A DNA stretch of 34,837 bases from JADCGM01 sp943368345 (GTDB lineage Bacteria; Pseudomonadota; Alphaproteobacteria; Sphingomonadales; Sphingomonadaceae), in contig CALRKY020000030.1 of NCBI GenBank assembly GCA_943368345.1, positions 1 to 34,837 on the forward strand, in the 5' to 3' direction. Below are positions 6,620 to 15,655 of the stretch, one piece after another. The first letter of the stretch is position 1, and every line of letters starts with the position of its first letter. A program made the translations under genes and the position numbers. The notes below the pieces were generated by a model. The model saw only the letters and a program-made list of their open reading frames with translations. It was not told the DNA's origin and did no database searches.

Positions 6620-8146
6620 TCAGACCTCCTCAACTGCGGACAGCTTGGGCTCGCGGCGCTTGACCTTGCCGAACAGCCCGACTTCGCTGCGCCCGCCCGA
6701 CGCCTGATTGCCAAAGCTGAAGCCGCTGTTGCCGCGCAGTTCGAACGCGTCGGTGGCGACTTCGCGGTGGACGGTGGGGATGACGAAACGGTCTTCGTAA
6801 TTGGCGATCGCCATCGTCTGATACATGTCCTCGATCTTCGCCGGGGTCAGCCCGACGCGCCCCGCGACGCCTTCGTCGATCACCCCCTCGATGGTCTTGG
6901 CGCGCATGTAGCTACGCATTGCCAGCATCCGTTCGAGCGCCGACACCACCGGCGCTTCCTCGCCCGCCGTCAGCAGATTGGCGAGATAGCGCACCGGGAT
7001 GCGGAGTGACGCCACGTCGGGCATGCCCCGATCATCGGCGATTGCTCCCGATGCGGCAGCGGCCTGGATCGGTGACAGCGGCGGGATGTACCAGACCATC
7101 GGCAGTGTACGATATTCTGGGTGCAGCGGGAACGCGACCTTCCAGTCGATCGCCATCGTGTACACTGGGCTGCGCCGCGCCGCATCGAGCCAAGCGTCGC
7201 TGATGCCGTCGGCGCGCGCTTGCGCGATGACCGCGGGGTTGTGCGGATCAAGGAATATGTCGAGCTGGCGCTGGTAGAGCTCGTGTTCGTCGCCCGACGC
7301 TGCCCATTCGATGCGATCGGCATCATAGAGGATGACGCCAAGGTAGCGTATGCGGCCGACGCAGGTTTCGGAGCACACCGTCGGCTGGCCCTCCTCAATC
7401 CGCGGATAGCAGAAGATGCACTTCTCCGATTTGCCCGTCGACCAGTTGTAATAGATCTTCTTGTACGGGCACGCCGACACGCACATCCGCCAGCCGCGAC
7501 ACTTGTCCTGGTCGATCAGGACAATGCCGTCCTCCTCACGCTTGTAGATCGCGCCAGACGGGCAGGCGGCAACACAGGTCGGATTGAGACAATGTTCGCA
7601 CAGCCGTGGCAGATACATCATGAAGCTGTTTTCAAACTGGCCGTAGATTTCCTTCTGGACGCCGTCGAAGTTGACATCGGCCGACCGTTTGGCGAACTCG
7701 CCGCCCATGATCTCTTCCCAGTTCGGGCCCCATTCGATCTTTTCGATGCGCTCGCCGGTGATCGCCGAGCGCGGTCGCGCGGTCGGGAAGGCCTTTTGCT
7801 CGGGCGCCGATTGCAGGTGTGCGTAGTCGAAGTCGAAGGGTTCGTAATAATCGTCGATTTCAGGTAGGTCGGGGTTGGCGAAGATTTTCGCTAGGATCCG
7901 CCATTTGCCGCCGAGCTTGGGTTCGATCTTGCCGTTGGCCTTTTTGACCCAGCCACCGTTCCATTTCTTCTGGTTTTCCCATTGCTTGGGATAACCGATG
8001 CCGGGCTTGGTCTCGACGTTGTTGAACCAAGCGTATTCAACGCCCTCGCGGTTGGTCCAGACGTTCTTGCAGGTAACCGAACAGGTGTGGCAGCCGATGC
8101 ATTTGTCGAGGTTCAGCACCATGCCGATTTGCGCGCGGATCTTCAT
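6620..8146 (-). CDS. narH: Respiratory nitrate reductase beta subunit
   Basis: NarH carries the iron-sulfur clusters that pass electrons from NarI to NarG on the cytoplasmic face. The 508-residue product starts MKIRAQIGMVLNLDKCIGCH; Cys16, 19, 22 and 26 form the first cluster motif. Further Cys groups follow in CEHCLNPTCVAACPSG, CRGWRMCVSACPYKK and CIFCYPRIEEGQPTVCSETC. The Trp in CRGW replaces a Cys, as in other NarH proteins where that site holds a 3Fe-4S cluster. The length is close to E. coli NarH (512). The ATG overlaps the narG stop as ATGA. Nothing is missing for function. Confidence 0.97.
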   Translation of the reverse strand: MKIRAQIGMVLNLDKCIGCHTCSVTCKNVWTNREGVEYAWFNNVETKPGIGYPKQWENQKKWNGGWVKKANGKIEPKLGGKWRILAKIFANPDLPEIDDYYEPFDFDYAHLQSAPEQKAFPTARPRSAITGERIEKIEWGPNWEEIMGGEFAKRSADVNFDGVQKEIYGQFENSFMMYLPRLCEHCLNPTCVAACPSGAIYKREEDGIVLIDQDKCRGWRMCVSACPYKKIYYNWSTGKSEKCIFCYPRIEEGQPTVCSETCVGRIRYLGVILYDADRIEWAASGDEHELYQRQLDIFLDPHNPAVIAQARADGISDAWLDAARRSPVYTMAIDWKVAFPLHPEYRTLPMVWYIPPLSPIQAAAASGAIADDRGMPDVASLRIPVRYLANLLTAGEEAPVVSALERMLAMRSYMRAKTIEGVIDEGVAGRVGLTPAKIEDMYQTMAIANYEDRFVIPTVHREVATDAFELRGNSGFSFGNQASGGRSEVGLFGKVKRREPKLSAVEEV

Positions 8147-11100
8147 GCCTTGGTTCCCACTTGCTGCACGATCGACCCGTCGAGCCAGTCGACGTCGGTC
8201 ATTTTGCGGATGATGACGAACTCGTCGCGGTTGCTGCCGACGGTGCCGTAATAGTTGAAGCCGTACGACAGCTGCGCATAGCCGCCGATCATGTGCGTCG
8301 GCTTGAGCACGGTGCGCGTCACCGAATTGTGGATGCCGCCGCGGTTGCCGGTCATTTCGGACCCCGGCGTGTTCACGATCTTTTCCTGGGCATGGTACAT
8401 GAACACCGTGCCTTCGCGGATGCGCTGCGACACCACCGCGCGCGCCGTCAGCGCGCCGTTGCTGTTGTACGCCTCGACCCAGTCGTTATCGACGATGCCG
8501 GCGGTTTTGGCGTCGGTTTCGGAAATCCACACCACCGGGCCGCCGCGATTGAGCGTCAGCATCATCAGATTGTCGCTGTAGGTCGAATGGATGCCCCATT
8601 TCTGGTGCGGCGTGATGAAATTGAGCACGATCTGCTTTTCGCCGTTGGGCCGAACGCCGACCATCGGTGTGGTAGTCTTGAGATCGACCGGCGGGCGATA
8701 GACGCAGAACCCCTCGCCAAACGCGCGCATCCAGCCGTGATCCTGATAGAGCTGCTGGCGCCCCGACAGCGTCCGCCACGGAATGCGTTCATGGACGTTG
8801 GTGTAGCCGGCGTTGTAGCAGACGTGCTCGCTTTCGATCCCCGACCAGGTCGGTGACGAGATGATCTTGCGCGGCTGCGCGACGATGTCGCGGAAGCGGA
8901 TCTTCTCGTCTTCCTTGGGCTTTGCCAGATGCGTGTGATCGATGCCGGTCTGCTTGCCGAGTGCTTCCCAACTGCGCACGGCGACTTCGCCATTGGTTTC
9001 GGGCGCGAGCATCAGCACGACTTCGCAGGCATCGATATCGGTCTCTATGCGCGGCAGCCCCCTGGTCGGGCCATCGGCGACGACACCGTTGAGCGCACCC
9101 AGTGCGGCGACTTCCAGCGTCGTCGGCCAAGCGATGCCTTTACCGCCGTTGCCGACCTTGGTCATCAGCGGGCCAAGCGACGTGAAGCGCGCGTACAGCC
9201 CCGGATAGTCGCGTTCGACGACCGTCATCTGCGGGCCGGTCTTGCCCGGCAGCAGCGGTGTTTCGCCCTTCCACCAGTCGCGAATATCACCGCCCTGTGC
9301 CATTTCGCCAGGCGTGTCGTGCTGGATCGCGGTCAGCACCAGATCGCGTTCGACACCGAGGACTTCGGGGGCGACGGCGGAAAACGTCTTCGCAATCCCC
9401 TTGAAGATGTCCCAGTCCGACCGGCATTCCCACGCCGGATCAACCGCGCTGGTCAGCGGGTGGATGAACGGGTGCATGTCCGAGGTATTGAGGTCGTTCT
9501 TTTCGTACCAGGTCGCCGTCGGCAGCACGATGTCCGAATAGACTGAGGTCGTCGACATGCGGAAGTCGATGGTCACCAGCAGGTCGAGTTTGCCTTCGGG
9601 ACTCTGGTCGTGCCACTTGACATCGACCGGCTTGCGCCGACCCATTTCGCCAAGATCCTTGCCGAGTACGCCGTTTGTGGTGCCGAGCAGATGCTTCAAG
9701 AAATACTCATGGCCCTTGCCCGACGAGCCGAGCAGGTTCGAGCGCCAGACGAACATGTTGCGTGGCCAGTTTTCGGGCGCGTCAGGGTCCATGCAGCTCA
9801 TGTCGAGGCGCTTGGCCTCAAGTTCGCGCACGGCGTAGTCTTTCGGGTCGATACCTTCGGCATCGGCGGCCTTGCAGACCTCGATCGGGTTCACCTTGAG
9901 CGCCGGCGCGCTCGGCAGCCAGCCCATGCGTTCGGCCTTGGCGTTGAGATCGAGGAAGGTCGTCTGCCACGCCGCCGGATCGGCGGTCGGCGACAGGATT
10001 TCGCCGACGTCGAGCGTCTCGTAGCGCCACTGGTCGGTGTGCGCGTAGAAAAAGCTCGTGCTGTTCTGCTGGCGCGGCGGGCGGCCCCAGTCGAGCGCGA
10101 ACGCCAGCGGTGCCCAGCCGGTCTGCGGGCGCAGCTTCTCCTGCCCGACATAATGCGACCAGCCGCCGCCCGACTGGCCGATGCAGCCGCACATCACCAG
10201 CATGTTGATGACGCCGCGGTAGTTCATGTCCATGTGGTACCAATGGTTCATCGCTGCGCCGATGATGATCATCGACTTGCCATTGGTCTTTTCGGCGTTT
10301 GTCGCAAAGCCGCGCGCGGTGGCAATGATCTGGTCACGCGGGACGCTGGTGATAGTCTCCGCCCATGCCGGCGAATAGGGCGCGGGGTCATCAAAGCTAG
10401 TTGCCAGATCGTCACCGCCGAGCCCTTGATCGACCCCGTAGTTCGCCAGGAACAGGTCATAGACCGATGCGACCAGCGCCTCGCCCTCCTTGAGCTGCAT
10501 GCGCTTGGCGGGGATACGCCGCATCAGTCGGTCAGGATGATCGGTCGATGCAAAGCCGTTCGAGGCGTGGTTGCCGAAGTACGGAAAGTCGACCTCGACG
10601 ACGGCGTCATGCTTGCCCTTGAGGCCGAGTTGCAGCACCGCAGCGCGGCCATCGGCATCCTTTTCCTCAAGGTTCCATTTGCCTTGCTCGCCCCAGCGGA
10701 AGCCGATCGAACCCAGCGGCACGACAGGCTCGCCGGTCGCGGCGTCAAGCCCGACGGTTTTCCAGTCGGGGTTGTTCGCCTGCCTCAGATCGCCGGGGAA
10801 ATCGGCGGCACGCAATAGCCGTTCGGGGGTGTAGCGGCCATCCTTTTCGACCAGCCGCACCAGCAGCGGCATATCGGTGTATTGTCGCGCATAATCGCGG
10901 AAATACGGCACCTCGCGGTCGCGGTGATATTCGGTCAGGATGACATGGCCCATCGCCAGCGCCAGCGCCGCATCGGTGCCCTGCTTGACCGAAATCCACA
11001 GGTCGGCAAACTTCGAGGCTTCGGAATAATCGGGGCAGATGACCACCGACTTGGTGCCCTTGTAGCGCACCTCGGTATAGAAATGTGCGTCGGGGGTGCG

Positions 11101-11877
11101 CGTCTGCGGGACGTTCGAGCCCCAGACGATGATGAACCCCGAATTGAACCAGTCGGCCGATTCGGGCACATCGGTCTGCTCGCCCCAGGTTTGCGGGCTG
11201 GCGGGCGGCAAGTCGCAATACCAGTCGTAGAATGACCCGCAGACCCCGCCGAGCAGCTGCAGATAGCGTGCGCCGGCAGCATAGGAGATCATCGACATCG
11301 CCGGGATAGGCGAGAAGCCGAAAACACGGTCGGGGCCCCAGCGCTTGACAGTGTGCGCGTTGGCGGCCGCGATGATCTCGTTGGCTTCGTCCCAGCCGAC
11401 GCGGACGAAGCCCCCGCCGCCGCGGCGCTTCATGTACGAACTGCGCCTGGCTTCGTCGCCGACGATCCATGCCCAAGCCGCGACCGGCGCCATTGTCGCG
11501 CGCGCCTCGCGCCACAATTTGACCAGCCGGCCGCGGATCAGCGGGTATTTCACGCGGTTGGCCGAATAGAGATACCAACTATACGACGCGCCGCGTGCGC
11601 AGCCGCGCGGCTCATGGTTGGGCAGGTCGGGGCGGGTGCGCGGATAATCGGTCTGCTGGGTTTCCCAGGTGACGATGCCGCCCTTGACGTAGATCTTCCA
11701 CGAACACGAACCGGTGCAATTGACCCCGTGCGTCGAGCGCACGATCTTGTCGTGCTGCCAGCGGCTGCGATAGGCATCTTCCCACTTGCGGTCGTAGTTG
11801 TTCATCGCGCCATGGCCGTCCGAAAACGCTTCGGACTTGCGACGGAAGAAGGTCAGCCGATCGAGAACGTGGCTCAT
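8143..11877 (-). CDS. narG: Respiratory nitrate reductase alpha subunit
   Basis: NarG reduces nitrate to nitrite at a bis-MGD molybdenum centre on the cytoplasmic side of the membrane. The 1244-residue product matches the family length (1247 in E. coli). His50, Cys54, Cys58 and Cys93 stand exactly at the positions of the FS0 cluster ligands in E. coli, and Asp222 in YCDLPPASPQTWGEQTDVPE is the molybdenum ligand. The motif WGSNVPQTRTPDAHF follows. There is no twin-arginine signal of a periplasmic enzyme, so this is a membrane-bound Nar and not Nap. The ATG has AAGGA about nine bases upstream in the 11-base gap after narK, so narK and narG are co-transcribed. Confidence 0.98.
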   Translation of the reverse strand: MSHVLDRLTFFRRKSEAFSDGHGAMNNYDRKWEDAYRSRWQHDKIVRSTHGVNCTGSCSWKIYVKGGIVTWETQQTDYPRTRPDLPNHEPRGCARGASYSWYLYSANRVKYPLIRGRLVKLWREARATMAPVAAWAWIVGDEARRSSYMKRRGGGGFVRVGWDEANEIIAAANAHTVKRWGPDRVFGFSPIPAMSMISYAAGARYLQLLGGVCGSFYDWYCDLPPASPQTWGEQTDVPESADWFNSGFIIVWGSNVPQTRTPDAHFYTEVRYKGTKSVVICPDYSEASKFADLWISVKQGTDAALALAMGHVILTEYHRDREVPYFRDYARQYTDMPLLVRLVEKDGRYTPERLLRAADFPGDLRQANNPDWKTVGLDAATGEPVVPLGSIGFRWGEQGKWNLEEKDADGRAAVLQLGLKGKHDAVVEVDFPYFGNHASNGFASTDHPDRLMRRIPAKRMQLKEGEALVASVYDLFLANYGVDQGLGGDDLATSFDDPAPYSPAWAETITSVPRDQIIATARGFATNAEKTNGKSMIIIGAAMNHWYHMDMNYRGVINMLVMCGCIGQSGGGWSHYVGQEKLRPQTGWAPLAFALDWGRPPRQQNSTSFFYAHTDQWRYETLDVGEILSPTADPAAWQTTFLDLNAKAERMGWLPSAPALKVNPIEVCKAADAEGIDPKDYAVRELEAKRLDMSCMDPDAPENWPRNMFVWRSNLLGSSGKGHEYFLKHLLGTTNGVLGKDLGEMGRRKPVDVKWHDQSPEGKLDLLVTIDFRMSTTSVYSDIVLPTATWYEKNDLNTSDMHPFIHPLTSAVDPAWECRSDWDIFKGIAKTFSAVAPEVLGVERDLVLTAIQHDTPGEMAQGGDIRDWWKGETPLLPGKTGPQMTVVERDYPGLYARFTSLGPLMTKVGNGGKGIAWPTTLEVAALGALNGVVADGPTRGLPRIETDIDACEVVLMLAPETNGEVAVRSWEALGKQTGIDHTHLAKPKEDEKIRFRDIVAQPRKIISSPTWSGIESEHVCYNAGYTNVHERIPWRTLSGRQQLYQDHGWMRAFGEGFCVYRPPVDLKTTTPMVGVRPNGEKQIVLNFITPHQKWGIHSTYSDNLMMLTLNRGGPVVWISETDAKTAGIVDNDWVEAYNSNGALTARAVVSQRIREGTVFMYHAQEKIVNTPGSEMTGNRGGIHNSVTRTVLKPTHMIGGYAQLSYGFNYYGTVGSNRDEFVIIRKMTDVDWLDGSIVQQVGTKA

Positions 11878-11888
11878 TTTGGTGTTCC

Positions 11889-14648
11889 TTATCGAGCTGG
11901 TTGCAGGCGCAGCTGGCGCTCAGTGGCGTGCAGCAGGCCGCCAGGGCGGGCATAGACGAACCACGTGATGGCCAGGCACGACACGTAGAAGGCGAGGAAG
12001 GCCCAAAGCGCGCCGCTGGCACCGCCGGTTTCGTCGATCGAGAAGCCGAAGCTCTTCGGGATAAAGAACGCGCCATAGGCAGCGATGGCCGATGTGAAGC
12101 CGGTGATCGCCGCGCTTTCCTTCTCAGCCTGGTGGCGCTGCTGCGCCGGAGTCATGCCGGGTTCGAGCCGGGCGATTTCCTGCCGCATGATCGCCGGGAT
12201 CATCTGGAAGGTCGAGGCATTGCCGACGCCGGTGGCGAAGAACAGCAGCAGGAAGCAGCCGAAGAATGCCGCGAACGCCCAGCTCTGATCCTGCGCGCCG
12301 AGCACGTAGAGCAGCCCAGCGGTGCCCGCCATCATCAGCACGAACACCCAGATCGTCACGCGCGCACCGCCGAAGCGATCGGCGATGCCGCCGGTAAACG
12401 AGCGCGACAGCGCGCCGACCAAAGGCCCTATGAAGGCGATCTTGAGGGCGTTGACATCGGGAAACAGGATCTTGGTCAGCAGCGGGAACGCCGCCGAAAA
12501 GCCGATGAACGACCCGAAGGTGCCGGTATACAGCCAGCACATGATCCAGTTGTGCTTGCGCTGGAAGATCACCGACTGTTCGGCGAACGACGCCTTGGCG
12601 GACGCCAGATCGTTCATCCCAAACCAGCAGGCAAACGCCGATGCGATGATGAACGGCACCCAGATGAAGCCGGCGTTTTGCAAAAACAGCAGCTCCTGGC
12701 TGCCACTTGCAACATGGCCGGCACCGCCGAGCGTGCCGAAAACGCCGACGGTGATGACCAGCGGTACAATGAACTGCATCGCCGAAACCCCAAGGTTGCC
12801 CAGCCCGGCGTTGAGCGCCAGCGCCTTGCCCTTTTCGGCCTTGGGAAAAAAGAAGCCGATGTTCGACATCGACGACGCAAAATTGCCGCCACCCAGCCCG
12901 CACAGCAGCGCCAGCATCAGCATGATCCAATAAGGGGTTTGCGGGTCGCGCACGGCAAAGCCGATGCCGAGCGCCGGGATTAGCAGCGACCAGGTTGTCA
13001 GCGTCGACCACAGTCGCCCGCCGAACACCGGCACCATGAAGCTGTAGAATATGCGCAGCGTCGCGCCCGACAGGCCGGGCAGCGCCGCCAGCCAGAACAG
13101 CTGGCTGGTGGTATAATCGAAGCCAACCAGCTTGAGCTTGGCGACCACGACCGACCACACCATCCACACCGCAAACGACAGAAACAGCGCCGTGATCGAA
13201 ATCCACAAATTGCGTCGCGCAATTTGGCGACCTTCGGCCGCCCAGAATGCCGGCTTTTCTGGATGCCATTCGGTGATCAGGCTCGGGCGCATCGCGACCG
13301 CTTCGCGCGACGCATGAACCGGAAGCATTTCAGGGAATTGCGGCAGATTTTCGAGCGCGGTGCCCATATGCTCGCGCTCCATCTGGCGCACGGCGAAGTG
13401 CATCCACACCAGTGCTCCGGACGCCACCACGAACAGCAGCATGAAACAGCTCTGCCATATCCCCGTCAGGTCGTTGAGCACGCCGAACAGGATCGGCAAG
13501 ACGAAACCGCCCAGCCCGCCGATCATCCCGACCAGCCCACCAACCGCGCCGACATCGCCAGGATAATAGACCGGGATATGCTTGAAGACCGCTGCTTTGC
13601 CGAGGCTCATGAAAAAGCCGAGCACGAAGATGATGACGACGAACGCGACCGGCCCGGTGGAGATGCGGAAACTGATCGGTCCGTTGATGCCGTCGACGAT
13701 GTAGCTGGTCGGCGGATACGACAGCAGGAATGTCGCGACGATCGACACCAGGAAGGTCCAATACATGACCTTGCGCGCGCCGACCTGATCCGAAAGATGG
13801 CCGCCGTAGATACGAAACAGCGATGCCGGCACCGAATAGGCAACCGCAACCATGCCAGCGGTCTTGAGATCGAAGCCATAGGCTCCGATCAAGTAGCGCG
13901 GCAGCCACAACGAAAGCGCCACAAACCCGCCGAACACGAAGAAATAATAAAGCGAAAACCGCATCACCTGGACATTGCGCAGCGGCGCAAATTGTTCGGC
14001 GAAGCTACGCGGTGGCGCACCGCGGGCGCGGCGTTCGGCCAGATCGGGCTCGTCCGCCGTGGTGACGTAGAAAAGCAGCGCCATCAGCACCAGCCCGGCC
14101 GCCCAAACCCGCGCGACGCCTTCCCAGCCGAGCACCAGCATCACCATCGGTGCGAAGAATTTGGTCACCGCCGCACCGATGTTGCCGGCGCCGAAAATGC
14201 CAAGAGCAGTCCCCTGCCGCGATGTCGGGTAGAATTTGGAAACATAGGTGACACCGACCGCAAAGCCGCCGCCAGCGATGCCGATGCCAAGCGCTGCCAG
14301 CAAGAATTGCGAATAGGTGGTGGCATAGGTCATCAGCCAGGTCGCCACCGCGGCTGCGACCATGACCAGCACCTGCACACGGCGGCCGCCGATCTGGTCG
14401 GTCCACATCCCGAGCACCAGCCGGATGAGCGAGCCGGTCAGGATCGGCGTCGCCACCAACAACCCGAACTGCGTTTCGGACAGCCCGAGATCCTTCTGGA
14501 TTTGCACACCCAGGATCGAGAATATCGTCCAGGCGGCAAAGCACACCGTAAACGCCGCCGTACTCATCCCCAGCGCCACCGTTGCGCCGGGTGCAGCAGC
14601 GGCGGGGAGCGCCGGGTGCGGGGCAGACCTGTTAGCCGTCTTCGTCAT
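11889..14648 (-). CDS. narK: Fused NarK1-NarK2 nitrate/nitrite transporter
   Basis: The 919-residue product contains two complete major-facilitator transporters, about 24 membrane spans. The first half, residues about 25-425, has GLSETQFGLLVATPILTGSL and GAGNIGAAVTKF and is NarK1-like, the type held to import nitrate with protons. The second half, about 475-905, has GNFASSMSNIGFFFPKAEKG and GLGNLG and is NarK2-like, the type held to exchange nitrate for nitrite. A linker of about 50 polar residues joins them. Such fusions are known in Paracoccus and related bacteria, where both halves are needed for respiration. It is the first gene of the nar operon, with an FNR-type box 82 bases before its ATG. 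Confidence 0.95.
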   Translation of the reverse strand: MTKTANRSAPHPALPAAAAPGATVALGMSTAAFTVCFAAWTIFSILGVQIQKDLGLSETQFGLLVATPILTGSLIRLVLGMWTDQIGGRRVQVLVMVAAAVATWLMTYATTYSQFLLAALGIGIAGGGFAVGVTYVSKFYPTSRQGTALGIFGAGNIGAAVTKFFAPMVMLVLGWEGVARVWAAGLVLMALLFYVTTADEPDLAERRARGAPPRSFAEQFAPLRNVQVMRFSLYYFFVFGGFVALSLWLPRYLIGAYGFDLKTAGMVAVAYSVPASLFRIYGGHLSDQVGARKVMYWTFLVSIVATFLLSYPPTSYIVDGINGPISFRISTGPVAFVVIIFVLGFFMSLGKAAVFKHIPVYYPGDVGAVGGLVGMIGGLGGFVLPILFGVLNDLTGIWQSCFMLLFVVASGALVWMHFAVRQMEREHMGTALENLPQFPEMLPVHASREAVAMRPSLITEWHPEKPAFWAAEGRQIARRNLWISITALFLSFAVWMVWSVVVAKLKLVGFDYTTSQLFWLAALPGLSGATLRIFYSFMVPVFGGRLWSTLTTWSLLIPALGIGFAVRDPQTPYWIMLMLALLCGLGGGNFASSMSNIGFFFPKAEKGKALALNAGLGNLGVSAMQFIVPLVITVGVFGTLGGAGHVASGSQELLFLQNAGFIWVPFIIASAFACWFGMNDLASAKASFAEQSVIFQRKHNWIMCWLYTGTFGSFIGFSAAFPLLTKILFPDVNALKIAFIGPLVGALSRSFTGGIADRFGGARVTIWVFVLMMAGTAGLLYVLGAQDQSWAFAAFFGCFLLLFFATGVGNASTFQMIPAIMRQEIARLEPGMTPAQQRHQAEKESAAITGFTSAIAAYGAFFIPKSFGFSIDETGGASGALWAFLAFYVSCLAITWFVYARPGGLLHATERQLRLQPAR

Positions 14649-14701
14649 GGGATCATTCCATCGGTGCCACCGCCGGCACGGCGCCGTCGGCTTCGGCTAC
14701 C

Positions 14702-14743
14702 CGCCTATGGCGTGCGGGCCACACTTTGATTGATGAATGTCAA
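14702..14743 (-). promoter_or_regulatory. Predicted FNR/DNR-type promoter of the narK-narGHJI operon
   Basis: Reading toward narK, the box TTGACATTCATCAA (14743 to 14730) has intact TTGA and TCAA half-site cores with six bases between them. Placing it at -41.5 puts the -10 hexamer at 14707-14702, which reads TAGGCG, nearly the same as TAGGCT at the matching place before nnrS. The start of transcription would be near 14695, with a leader of about 47 bases. The plus-strand reading of the box shares 14 bases, ATTGATGAATGTCA, with the nnrS box. Regulation by low oxygen, nitric oxide or nitrate is inferred from the motif and from the regulator next door. Confidence 0.7.
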
Positions 14744-14822
14744 ACGCGCCGCTTGGAGCAGGTGAAACAAGTCGCTCGATGCAAGATATGAAGGGTGCAG
14801 TTGTCGTGCAGCATGGGTGTGC

Positions 14823-14836
14823 TTGACAAATATCAA
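14823..14836 (+). promoter_or_regulatory. FNR-type box before the Crp/Fnr regulator gene
   Basis: TTGACAAATATCAA differs from the FNR consensus TTGAT-N4-ATCAA by one base. If centred at -41.5, transcription would start near 14871, leaving a leader of about 19 bases with the GGGGG ribosome binding site before the ATG at 14890. The position suggests that the regulator controls its own gene. No convincing -10 is seen at the expected spot. Confidence 0.65.
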
Positions 14837-14889
14837 CTACTCCGCTTGATTGGCCGCACGAGTTTGGCGCCATCAAGGGGGATCGATCG

Positions 14890-15645
14890 ATGCGACCAGG
14901 TGATGCGGAACGGATGCGCGCGTTGCCGATGTTTTCCGGGCTTGATCCTGCGAGCTTTGAAGCCATTACACTTTCGGCTTTCCTGCAGCGCTTTCCCGCC
15001 AACACCCAATTGCTGCTCGAAGGCGATACCGTCGACTTTCTCTATGTGGTGCTCGACGGCCAGGTTGAGCTTTCGGGGACATGGAATGACCGCGAAACCG
15101 TGTTGGCAGTGCTGCGCCCGGTTTCGACCTTCATCCTTGCCGCTGTCGTGCTCGATGCCGAAGCGCTGATGGGCGCGCGAACAATTGAGCGTTCCGACAT
15201 CTTGATGATTCCCGGCGCGGTTATCCGCGCCCGCATGGCTGACGATGCGGCATTCGCTGTAGCAATCGCGCAGGAGCTTTCGGGCTGCTACCGCGGGCTG
15301 GTGCGTTCGATCAAGAACCAGAAGCTTCGCACCGGGGTCGAGCGACTTGCGAACTATCTGCTGCAACTCCACGCGCGCACCGACGGCGACACATTCGAAC
15401 TGCCACACGAAAAACGTGTGCTGGCCTCGTTGCTCGGCATGACCCCCGAAAATTTGTCGCGGGCGTTCGGTACGCTTCGACCGTACGGCGTTGCGGTCAA
15501 CGGTGCTGAAGTGCGCTTGACCTTGCTTGCCGACCTACGCCGCTTGGCCAAGCCTGACCCGTTGATCGAAAGCCAGACGCCGCATCACGCGCGCCCCATC
15601 GCCGAGTTCGAATCCGAAATGCTCGCCACGCGCCGGACGGCATAG
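14890..15645 (+). CDS. Crp/Fnr family regulator, probably NnrR/DNR-like
   Basis: The 251-residue product has an N-terminal cyclic-nucleotide-binding-like barrel (about residues 13-125), a long dimer helix, and a winged helix-turn-helix near 172-205. The recognition helix MTPENLSRAF places Glu187, Ser190 and Arg191 like the E-x2-S-R of FNR, which reads TTGA half-sites; such half-sites stand before this gene, narK and nnrS. The N-terminal cysteine cluster that makes FNR oxygen-sensitive is absent: the only cysteine I see is Cys133. That fits the NnrR/DNR group, thought to sense nitric oxide through haem, more than FNR itself. The C-terminal tail of about 30 residues is longer than usual. It is divergent from narK across 241 bases and is the likely activator of the block. 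Confidence 0.85.
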   Translation: MRPGDAERMRALPMFSGLDPASFEAITLSAFLQRFPANTQLLLEGDTVDFLYVVLDGQVELSGTWNDRETVLAVLRPVSTFILAAVVLDAEALMGARTIERSDILMIPGAVIRARMADDAAFAVAIAQELSGCYRGLVRSIKNQKLRTGVERLANYLLQLHARTDGDTFELPHEKRVLASLLGMTPENLSRAFGTLRPYGVAVNGAEVRLTLLADLRRLAKPDPLIESQTPHHARPIAEFESEMLATRRTA

Positions 15646-15655
15646 CAAACCCGAT

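Noticed and set aside
9610..10818. Plus-strand frame of 402 codons
   Set aside because: Antisense to narG, rich in Arg, Ala and His; a GC-driven shadow frame.
13224..14729. Plus-strand frame of 501 codons
   Set aside because: Antisense to narK; the composition is dominated by Arg, His and Gln and shows no family.
14795..14811. GTGCAG repeated with an 11-base period in the narK-regulator gap
   Set aside because: Only six bases repeated once, at no clear promoter position; chance is likely in GC-rich DNA.
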